NCBI GenBank assembly: GCA_902475005.1
Contig: CABRXV010000090.1
Coordinates: 1-7,688, forward strand
From: CABRXV01 sp900754955
GTDB lineage: Bacteria; Actinomycetota; Coriobacteriia; Coriobacteriales; Eggerthellaceae
Reading direction: 5' to 3'
Length of the DNA: 7,688 nt
Part shown: piece by piece, positions 1 to 4,555 of the stretch
Position numbering within the stretch: the stretch's first letter is position 1
Layout of the letters: every line of letters starts with the position of its first letter
Notes under the pieces: model-generated
The model's database searches: none
What the model was told of the DNA's origin: nothing
The model's input: only the letters and a program-made list of their open reading frames with translations
Made by a program: the position numbers and the translations under genes

Positions 1-384
1 TCCACCAAAGAGGAGTGGAAGATGGTCGTCGAGACGAAGAAGATCATGGGCGACCCCGACATCCAGGTGGCCGCCACCTGCGTGCGCGTGCCGGTGCTGC
101 GCTGCCACGGTGAGTCGATCAACGTGGAGTTCGAGAACGAGGTGACGGTCGAGGCTGCGCGTGCGGCGCTCGAGGCGGCGCCGGGCATCACGATGATGGA
201 CGATCCCGCGAACAACGTGTACCCCATGCCGGGCCTGCTTGCGGGCACCGATGGCTCCTACGTGGGTCGTCTGCGCAAGGACCCCACGGTGGAGCACGGC
301 CTCGCGTTCTGGAACGTGGCCGATCAGATTCGCAAGGGCGCGGCTCTCAACGCCGTGCAGATCGCACAGCTGCTGCTGCCGTAG
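1..384 (+). CDS. asd: Aspartate-semialdehyde dehydrogenase, C-terminal part (5' end outside window)
   Basis: Asd reduces aspartyl phosphate to aspartate semialdehyde with NADPH, the branch point to lysine/diaminopimelate, threonine and methionine; it is cytoplasmic. The open frame runs in from base 1 (first residues STKEEWKMVVETKKIMGDP) and ends at TAG 382-384, giving 127 visible residues, about the last third of a usual ~340-residue protein. Family landmarks are visible: TKEEWKM followed by VETKKIMG, the CVRVPVLRCHGES segment (the RVPV...H stretch of the dimerisation/catalytic domain), NVYPMPGLLAGTD, VGRLRKD and the terminal GLAFWNVADQIRKGAALNAVQIAQ helix. The catalytic Cys and the NADPH-binding domain lie upstream of the window. 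The ATG at 22 is internal, not the start. A hairpin terminator follows at 507-549, so asd is probably the last gene of its transcript. Nothing looks broken. Confidence 0.96.
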   Translation, partial: STKEEWKMVVETKKIMGDPDIQVAATCVRVPVLRCHGESINVEFENEVTVEAARAALEAAPGITMMDDPANNVYPMPGLLAGTDGSYVGRLRKDPTVEHGLAFWNVADQIRKGAALNAVQIAQLLLP

Positions 385-403
385 AGCGGAGCGGCGCACG
401 CCG

Positions 404-464
404 CGCGGGCGTGGGTTTGCCGGAGGCGCTCGACACGCGGGCGTGGGTTTGCTGGAGGCGCTCG
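404..464. repeat. Two-copy 29-bp tandem repeat downstream of asd
   Basis: Bases 404-432 and 436-464 are the same 29-bp unit (begins cgcgggcgtgggtttgc, ends ggaggcgctcg) with one difference (C421 versus T453). They are separated by 3 nt, so the period is 32 bp. The block starts 20 nt after the asd stop codon and precedes the terminator. There is no dyad symmetry in the unit and too few copies for CRISPR. A slippage-type duplication in the 3' untranslated region is the simplest reading; function is unknown. Confidence 0.85.
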
Positions 465-506
465 GTACGCGTACGGGTTATTTCGAAAAAATGCGCGAAA
501 ATCACC

Positions 507-556
507 GAAGTATCCCGACTTCCCATTGGCGGGGGAGTCGGGATACTTCTTGTTTC
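507..556. terminator. Long hairpin terminator between convergent genes
   Basis: Left arm 507-524 pairs with right arm 532-549: 14 perfect pairs (gaagtatcccgact with agtcgggatacttc), one G-U pair and three more C-G pairs around a 7-nt loop. On the + strand it is followed by a T-rich run (cttcttgttt, 547-556), which suits asd. On the - strand the sequence after the stem carries T4 and T6 runs (the A-runs at 485-490 and 498-501 on +), so it could also stop transcription from the macrodomain gene. The two genes converge here, so a bidirectional terminator is a natural reading. Confidence 0.85.
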
Positions 557-789
557 AGATGGGAATGCATCTGACCAGGCGTTTCTCGAGCGTTGGGAAA
601 CGTGTGCACGTCGCGCTGCCGGTCAGCGCGTGCGGTTGTCTCGCCGCTGCACATACTTCGGTGAAAAAACTGCAGAAATCTGCGGCAACCTGTTCCGGCC
701 GTCGGGTCGCGACGGATGGCGCGATCCAGCGGCCGCGTGTGACAGCTGCGTGTGGCAGTCGGCGCCGAGCATCGAGCGCAGCGATGCGC
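550..789. other. Unexplained 240-nt intergenic stretch
   Basis: No convincing gene is seen here. Open frames crossing this stretch on either strand lack a good ribosome binding site and recognisable protein character. Small dyads are visible: cagatg/catctg at 556-573 (6-nt loop), gcaga/tctgc at 672-683, and gcatcg/cgatgc at 769-787. The last lies just 3 nt past the stop codon of the - strand macrodomain gene. It could be a weak terminator or 3'-end stabiliser for that gene, but no T-run follows. Local runs such as gtgaaaaaac (661-670) are more AT-rich than the neighbours. I see no tRNA, repeat array or mobile-element end. Confidence 0.4.
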
Positions 790-1647
790 TTAACGCAGCG
801 TGATGCCCTCGGGGAGGTCGACGGTGCGCCAGTCTTCGGCGTCTTCCTCGTCCTCGGCCGTTTGCACGGCGGGGGCGGGTTCCTCCTCCTTCGGTTTGCC
901 GAACGCGGCGTCGAAGGCGTCGACGTGTGCACGCGGCACGGCGAACACGATGCGGGCGATGGCGCCGGGGTGCGCGTCGATCCATTCCCTGAACAGGCTG
1001 ATCACCTGATCGGCGGGGTAGCCGAGACGACCGCAGCCGAAGGCGCCGACGACGAGCGTCTCGCACTCGTTGGCCGCAGCGATGGAAAGCAGCGCGGTGA
1101 TGCGCTGGGCGAGCGCGTTGTCGCATTCGCGTTCAGAGCGGTGGTTCTCGAGCGCGCGGGCGCGCAGCGGTTCGGCGATGGCGATGACGTTCGCTTTGCG
1201 CACGGTTCCGCCGCGCGAGAACGCCACGTCGGGCAGATAGGCGGCGCGGTCGGTGAACAGCTGGCCGCGGCGGTAGTCTCGGTTGGCGTCGTGGAACGTG
1301 CCCTTGATGCCGCAGAGCACTTCGAAGAGGTTGCTCTGCGAGCAGAGGATCTGCTCGGGGCCGAAGGCGCCGTCGAGGTAGGCGCCGCCTGGGCGCGTGA
1401 ACGCAGCAGGGTCGACCACGGCGGTCTTGCCCGTGCCGAAGCAGTAGAGCGCCTCGGGTGCGAAGGCGGTGGTGACGATGGTCTCGGTGGCGTCGAACGG
1501 CGCTTCGGGGAGGTCGAGCGTGCGGCCCTCGCCTTCCTCGTAGATGACGGTCGCTTCAACGGTTGCCGCCGTCTCGCTTGCGAACGCGCCCTTCATGAGG
1601 GCGTTGTGCTGGGCTGCTTGGTTCTTGCGTTCTTCCCTGTCGGCCAT
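790..1647 (-). CDS. TIGR02452/PARG-like macrodomain protein with altered catalytic motif
   Basis: This 285-residue soluble protein resembles the TIGR02452 (DUF2263) family, microbial relatives of poly(ADP-ribose) glycohydrolase that carry a macrodomain binding ADP-ribose. Visible landmarks are RPGGAYLDGAFGPEQILC (residues 85-102), matching the family pattern PGGGxxxGAxAQEExLC, the conserved SQSNLFEVL helix (103-111), and LVVGAFGCGRLGYPADQV (198-215), matching the phosphate-binding GAFGCG loop. In the first motif the third Gly is Ala and the catalytic QEE reads PEQ, so hydrolase activity is doubtful; ADP-ribose binding may remain. Residues 251-273 form an acidic low-complexity tail (EEEPAP..EDEEDAED). 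I chose the ATG at 1647 because GAGGAGG lies 4 nt upstream (1658-1652); the in-frame ATG at 1683 adds 12 unconserved residues. The gene lies 72 bp downstream of the acetylene-hydratase-like gene on the same strand and may share its transcript. No link between the two functions is evident. Confidence 0.8.
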   Translation of the reverse strand: MADREERKNQAAQHNALMKGAFASETAATVEATVIYEEGEGRTLDLPEAPFDATETIVTTAFAPEALYCFGTGKTAVVDPAAFTRPGGAYLDGAFGPEQILCSQSNLFEVLCGIKGTFHDANRDYRRGQLFTDRAAYLPDVAFSRGGTVRKANVIAIAEPLRARALENHRSERECDNALAQRITALLSIAAANECETLVVGAFGCGRLGYPADQVISLFREWIDAHPGAIARIVFAVPRAHVDAFDAAFGKPKEEEPAPAVQTAEDEEDAEDWRTVDLPEGITLR

Positions 1648-1681
1648 GGTGCCTCCTCGACCTCGATGATGTGCATCTCCC

Positions 1682-1687
1682 ATGATA
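1682..1687 (-). promoter_or_regulatory. Possible -10 element for the macrodomain gene
   Basis: Read on the - strand, TATCAT matches TATAAT at five of six positions and lies about 35 nt before the chosen start codon. No -35 like TTGACA is present at 16-18 nt, and there is no TGn extension. The same TATCAT hexamer recurs ahead of the upstream gene on this strand (3949-3944). Weak evidence; the gene may instead be transcribed by read-through. Confidence 0.25.
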
Positions 1688-1719
1688 GCCGAGTCGGGGC
1701 CGCGCGTCCGCGCCGTACT

Positions 1720-3897
1720 TCAGAGCTTCACGATGCGCGCATGGATGCCGCCGCGCAGGTTCGGCACGCCCTGCGCAGGATCGAGATTCCAGTCGTCATC
1801 GGGAAAAAGCATGCCGTCGTTGTAGAGACATGCGCTGCTGAGATTTTGCGTGAGACCCTGGGCTGTTTCGGGCTTCCACCAACCGTGCGGAGCGCGCAGC
1901 GTGCCGGCGGGCTGCGCCTCGTCGAGGTGCGTCTGCAGCTGCACGCGCCCGTAGGCCGTCTCCACCGCGCACCACTCGCCCTCGCGGAGTTGCTCGCGTG
2001 CGGCGTCAGACGGGTTGACGAACAGCTGCGGCTCGGGAGTGCGGGCGCGCAGGTTCGGCATCTGGCGCAGGTTCGTGTTGTAGTTCGCGCATTCGCGAGC
2101 GCCCGCGAAGATCGTATAGGGGAACTCGCTTTCGCGTCCCGCGATGCCGGGGTCGGCGGGCTCGCGATAGGCGGGCAGCGGGTCGAAGTCGAGGTCGGCC
2201 AGCACCGAGCTCGCAAGCTCAACCTTGCCCGAAGGTGTGCCGAAGCGCCGGGGCGAGCCGAACAGCGGAAGCTCGTTCGTTGCGGGCGTTGAAGGATCCG
2301 CGCACAGATCATCCCAGGTGAGCCCGAGGGGCGCCAGGCGCTCGTCGCAGAGCGCGTACTCGTCGGCCCAGGGGAATGCGTCGGCGAGGCCGAGGCGGTT
2401 GGCGAGTTCCTTCACGACGAAGTACCAGCTCCGGCATTCTTCAGCGCGGGGGCGCAGCGCGCGCTTGGCGCTGAATGCGCTTCCCACGTCGAAGGGGCTG
2501 CCGAGCACGTCGCGCTCGGCCCACATGTCGCCTGGCAGCACGTAGTCGGCGAGCTGGGCGGTGGGTGTCATCCAGTTTTCAAACGCCACCACGAGGTCCT
2601 GGTTGCGCAGGCCGTCGATGATGCCCTGCTGGTTGGCGTAGCTCATCACCGTGTTGTTGGCGATCGCGAAAAACGCCTTCACGGGATAGGGACCCTCGCC
2701 GCGCATGGCGGCGAACACCGATGCGGGGTCGGCGGCGGTCGACTGCGTGAGGATGTCGGGCTCGTACGGGATGCCCGCGCGCTCCATGGCGTCGCGGTAG
2801 AGGGCCGAGGCGCGGAAGGTGAGCAGGGGGTGGCGGTCGGCGCCGAGCTGCAGGCGGCGTTTCGCTTCGGGCAGTGCCCCGAAATCGGCGAGCTCGGCGT
2901 TCGTGATGCCGCCGATGGAAGGTCCGACCACGTATTCGCTTACGTTCACAAAACCGCAGATGGCGCGCAGGATGCATTGCGCTTGGATGAGCGCAGTGGA
3001 GTTCACTTGCATGTCGGGTACGACGCCCCACGGGATGATGGCGGCTTCGGCGCGCGCGTAGAGGCGCGCCGTCTCGCGGATGACGTCGGCGTCGATGCCG
3101 CAGATGCGGGCGACACGTTCGGGCGTCCAGGCGGCGGCGCGCTCGCGCAGCTCGTCGAAGCCGCTGCACTCTTCGCTGACGAAGGTGTGGTCGTAAAGTT
3201 CTTCCTCGATGATCACGTTGATCCAGCCGAGGGCGAGTGCTGCATCGGTTCCGTAGCGAATGCGCAGGTGGTGCTGGGCGAGCTTCGCCGTTTCGGTTTC
3301 ACGCGGGTCGATCACCACGAGTGTCGCTCCGCGTTCGAGCGCGGCACGCAGGCTGAGGTACTCGCTGGGCCAGAGCTCGGGACCGCGGTTCTGCCCGAAA
3401 TACATGATGCAGTCGGCCTTCGTCCAGTCGGGCGAGGTGAACCAGCCGTACACGGCGCGATGGACCTGCGCGGTGTTGCCCATGCACAGCGCAAGGCCGG
3501 AGATGTAGTTGGGCGAGCCGAGGTGGTTCATGAGCCGGCGCGTGATGCCGCCGAAGCCGTGGTTGAGGGGCATTTCGGACACGGCGAGCGACTCGGGGCC
3601 GTATGTTGCGATCACGGCGCTCAGGCGCTCGGCGATCTCGTCGAGCGCCTCGTTCCAGCTGATGCGCTTCCAGATGGGCGCTTCGCGTGTGCCGACGTTT
3701 TTGAGCGGGTGCGTGAGACGGTCGGGGTGCAGGCGGTAGTCGTCCACCAGGTGCGCCTTGCTGCACAGTGCGGGGAAGGCGGGGTTCGCGGGGCGAACGT
3801 GAAGGTCGCCTCCTTCGGTGGGGCCCTCGTCAGGCACGTCGGCCTTGACGGCGCAGCCGCCGTCGCAGAACACGCAGGTGGTGAAGATCTCGTTCAT
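1720..3897 (-). CDS. Acetylene-hydratase-like [4Fe-4S] W/Mo-bis-MGD enzyme (DMSO reductase superfamily)
   Basis: This 725-residue cytoplasmic enzyme lacks a Tat signal and is close in length to Pelobacter acetylenicus acetylene hydratase (about 730), which adds water to acetylene without net redox change. Seen in order: cluster motif C8-x2-C11-D12-x2-C15...C45; SWNEALDEIAE (80-90); LCMGNTAQVHR (137-147) with Cys138 as probable metal ligand; DPRETETAKLA (198-208) and YGTDAALALGW (215-225) for the MGD site; IIPWGVVPDMQ (287-297); MTPTAQLADYVLPGD (443-457); GTPSGKVEL (553-561); and the C-terminal DDWNLDPAQGVPNLRGG (701-717). From memory of the acetylene hydratase structure, Asp12 corresponds to catalytic Asp13, Cys138 to Cys141, and Trp176, Trp290 and Trp459 to Trp179, Trp293 and Trp472. 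The pocket isoleucines 14, 113 and 142 appear as Gly13, Leu111 and Met139, so the substrate may differ. Start at 3897: AGGGGAG lies 6 nt upstream, and upstream in-frame codons add only low-quality sequence. The family call is strong; acetylene as substrate is not established. Confidence 0.9.
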   Translation of the reverse strand: MNEIFTTCVFCDGGCAVKADVPDEGPTEGGDLHVRPANPAFPALCSKAHLVDDYRLHPDRLTHPLKNVGTREAPIWKRISWNEALDEIAERLSAVIATYGPESLAVSEMPLNHGFGGITRRLMNHLGSPNYISGLALCMGNTAQVHRAVYGWFTSPDWTKADCIMYFGQNRGPELWPSEYLSLRAALERGATLVVIDPRETETAKLAQHHLRIRYGTDAALALGWINVIIEEELYDHTFVSEECSGFDELRERAAAWTPERVARICGIDADVIRETARLYARAEAAIIPWGVVPDMQVNSTALIQAQCILRAICGFVNVSEYVVGPSIGGITNAELADFGALPEAKRRLQLGADRHPLLTFRASALYRDAMERAGIPYEPDILTQSTAADPASVFAAMRGEGPYPVKAFFAIANNTVMSYANQQGIIDGLRNQDLVVAFENWMTPTAQLADYVLPGDMWAERDVLGSPFDVGSAFSAKRALRPRAEECRSWYFVVKELANRLGLADAFPWADEYALCDERLAPLGLTWDDLCADPSTPATNELPLFGSPRRFGTPSGKVELASSVLADLDFDPLPAYREPADPGIAGRESEFPYTIFAGARECANYNTNLRQMPNLRARTPEPQLFVNPSDAAREQLREGEWCAVETAYGRVQLQTHLDEAQPAGTLRAPHGWWKPETAQGLTQNLSSACLYNDGMLFPDDDWNLDPAQGVPNLRGGIHARIVKL

Positions 3898-3943
3898 AGC
3901 GCTCTCCCCTCGATGCAGCACAGTGTTGCGTGCGGTTGCCGTC

Positions 3944-3953
3944 ATGATATCAT
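3944..3953. promoter_or_regulatory. Palindromic extended -10-like element in the divergent intergenic region
   Basis: ATGATATCAT is a perfect 10-bp palindrome. On the - strand it contains TGATATCAT, an extended -10 (TGn plus TATCAT, five of six to consensus), about 46 nt before the start codon of the acetylene-hydratase-like gene. Because it is palindromic, the same element can be read on the + strand toward the rubredoxin gene, but that start is about 180 nt away. No good -35 is present on either side. A promoter for the - strand gene is my preferred reading; an operator half is an alternative. Confidence 0.4.
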
Positions 3954-4075
3954 CCGCCGCCTCGGCATGCTTGCGGCCGCGTGCGGTGTGCGGGGCGTCA
4001 GCGGGACTGGCTCGTTCCTGCGCAGGAGGGGTGTCGGTTCTCGGGACGACGCGCGAAACACCTGCTCGCGAAGCG

Positions 4076-4084
4076 TGGTAAAGT
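4076..4084 (+). promoter_or_regulatory. Possible extended -10 for the rubredoxin gene
   Basis: TGGTAAAGT contains TGn followed by TAAAGT (four of six to TATAAT), about 47 nt before the rubredoxin start. No recognisable -35 lies 16-18 nt upstream. It is the best candidate in the 233-nt divergent intergenic region on this strand, but weak. Confidence 0.25.
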
Positions 4085-4130
4085 GAAGCTATGCGTTTGC
4101 GTATTCGACCAGACGAGAAAGGAAACGCAC

Positions 4131-4289
4131 ATGAAGAAGTACATCTGCCCCTGCGGATACGTGTACGACGAGGAACTGGGCGATCCCGAGTGCGGGATCG
4201 AACCTGGCACGAAGTGGGAGGACATCCCCGAGGATTGGGTGTGCCCCTGGTGCGGCCTCGGCAAGGACGTGTTCGAGGTTGAGGAGTAG
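4131..4289 (+). CDS. Rubredoxin with a C-x-C first knuckle
   Basis: Rubredoxins are small cytoplasmic one-electron carriers holding a single iron in four cysteines. This one has 52 residues, normal for the family. It shows the first knuckle YICPCGYVYDEE (4-15), the PGTKWEDIPEDWVCP core (25-39) with the conserved aromatic residues, and the second knuckle CPWCG (38-42) followed by KDVF. The oddity is the first knuckle: C6-P-C8-G replaces the usual C-x2-C-G, one residue short, and the codons (tgc ccc tgc gga) leave no frame ambiguity. Start at 4131: aaagga at 4118-4123 gives 7-nt spacing, and the protein begins MKKY as in many rubredoxins; longer in-frame starts upstream are not supported. The gene is followed by its own terminator at 4364-4400, so it appears monocistronic. 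It lies between two molybdopterin enzymes and could supply electrons to one of them, or act in oxygen/peroxide detoxification; position alone does not decide. Confidence 0.93.
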   Translation: MKKYICPCGYVYDEELGDPECGIEPGTKWEDIPEDWVCPWCGLGKDVFEVEE

Positions 4290-4363
4290 GCGCCGCGGTG
4301 TGAGCTTTGTCCGCGCTCGTCGCGTCTGCCGCATCGTTTGACGCGCGCATGAGCGGCATCGCA

Positions 4364-4400
4364 AAGCCCGCCGGCCCCTCGGGGCGCGGCGGGCTTCTTC
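4364..4400 (+). terminator. Intrinsic terminator after rubredoxin
   Basis: The 10-bp arms aagcccgccg (4364-4373) and cggcgggctt (4387-4396) pair perfectly. The sequence between them (cccc/gggg) extends the stem with one unpaired base, and a T-rich tail (ttcttcgtgtcctt) follows on the + strand. It ends the rubredoxin transcript and separates it from the reductase gene, so the latter must have its own promoter between here and 4555. Confidence 0.88.
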
Positions 4401-4414
4401 GTGTCCTTCAACCG

Positions 4415-4443
4415 TTCTCAACTGGTTCTCAACTTTTCTCAAC
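4415..4443 (+). promoter_or_regulatory. Three phased TTCTCAAC direct repeats upstream of the large reductase
   Basis: TTCTCAAC occurs exactly at 4415-4422, 4426-4433 and 4436-4443. The start-to-start spacing is 11 and 10 bp, about one helical turn, which puts the copies on one face of the DNA. The first two share a wider GTTCTCAAC core, a partial copy (TTCAACCG) precedes them at 4407, and a fourth TCTCAAC lies at 4472-4478. They lie 113-141 nt before the start codon. Direct repeats in this arrangement are typical binding arrays for an activator or response regulator. I infer an operator; the regulator is not in the window. Confidence 0.55.
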
Positions 4444-4448
4444 CAAAA

Positions 4449-4474
4449 AGATCATGCGGAACGGATCATGATCT
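4449..4474. promoter_or_regulatory. Inverted repeat AGATCATG-N10-CATGATCT
   Basis: Perfect 8-bp arms at 4449-4456 and 4467-4474 are separated by 10 nt. GATCATG also occurs twice in direct orientation (4450-4456 and 4464-4470). The arms sit roughly two helical turns apart centre to centre (18 bp), as expected for a dimeric DNA-binding protein. It lies 5 nt after the last TTCTCAAC repeat and overlaps the fourth TCTCAAC copy. An RNA hairpin in the leader is an alternative reading. Confidence 0.5.
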
Positions 4475-4521
4475 CAACCTCCGCGCCCTTCATCATGGGC
4501 GACGACGGAAGGGGCACGGGG

Positions 4522-4547
4522 CCTCTTCTACCAAGAGGAGGAAGGAA
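4522..4547 (+). promoter_or_regulatory. Ribosome binding site overlapped by a small hairpin
   Basis: cctctt (4522-4527) can pair with aagagg (4533-4538) across a 5-nt loop. The right arm runs straight into AGGAGGAAGGAA (4536-4547), the purine-rich ribosome binding site for the ATG at 4556. The AGGAAGG part stays free at about 10-nt spacing. The site supports the chosen start; the hairpin might lower or tune initiation, which is inference. Confidence 0.5.
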
Positions 4548-4555
4548 CGCTTATC

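Noticed and set aside
404..464. CRISPR-like repeat
   Set aside because: Only two copies with a 3-nt gap, so no spacer, and no cas genes.
1648..1683. Upstream ATG at 1683 for the macrodomain gene
   Set aside because: No ribosome binding site for it, and the GAGGAGG before 1647 would lie inside the coding sequence.
526..2292. 588-codon + strand open frame spanning the macrodomain gene and part of the acetylene-hydratase-like gene
   Set aside because: Antisense to two recognisable genes, no ribosome binding site, repetitive Gly/Val/Arg composition.
4031..4081. 17-codon GTG frame directly after AGGAGGG
   Set aside because: Zero spacing between the purine run and the GTG, and no similarity to known leader peptides.
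2830..4086. 418-codon + strand open frame opposite the acetylene-hydratase-like gene
   Set aside because: Antisense shadow of a protein with clear family motifs.
4338..4343. TTGACG as a -35 box for the large reductase
   Set aside because: The matching -10 would fall inside the terminator stem and transcription would have to cross that terminator.
3898..4359. 154-codon N-terminal extension of the acetylene-hydratase-like frame
   Set aside because: The extension overlaps the rubredoxin gene, is Arg/Pro/Ala-rich without a Tat or other recognisable signal, and a good ribosome binding site precedes the ATG at 3897.
4454..4471. Five-codon open frame (ATG..TGA) in the reductase leader
   Set aside because: No ribosome binding site; it falls inside the inverted repeat and is likely chance.
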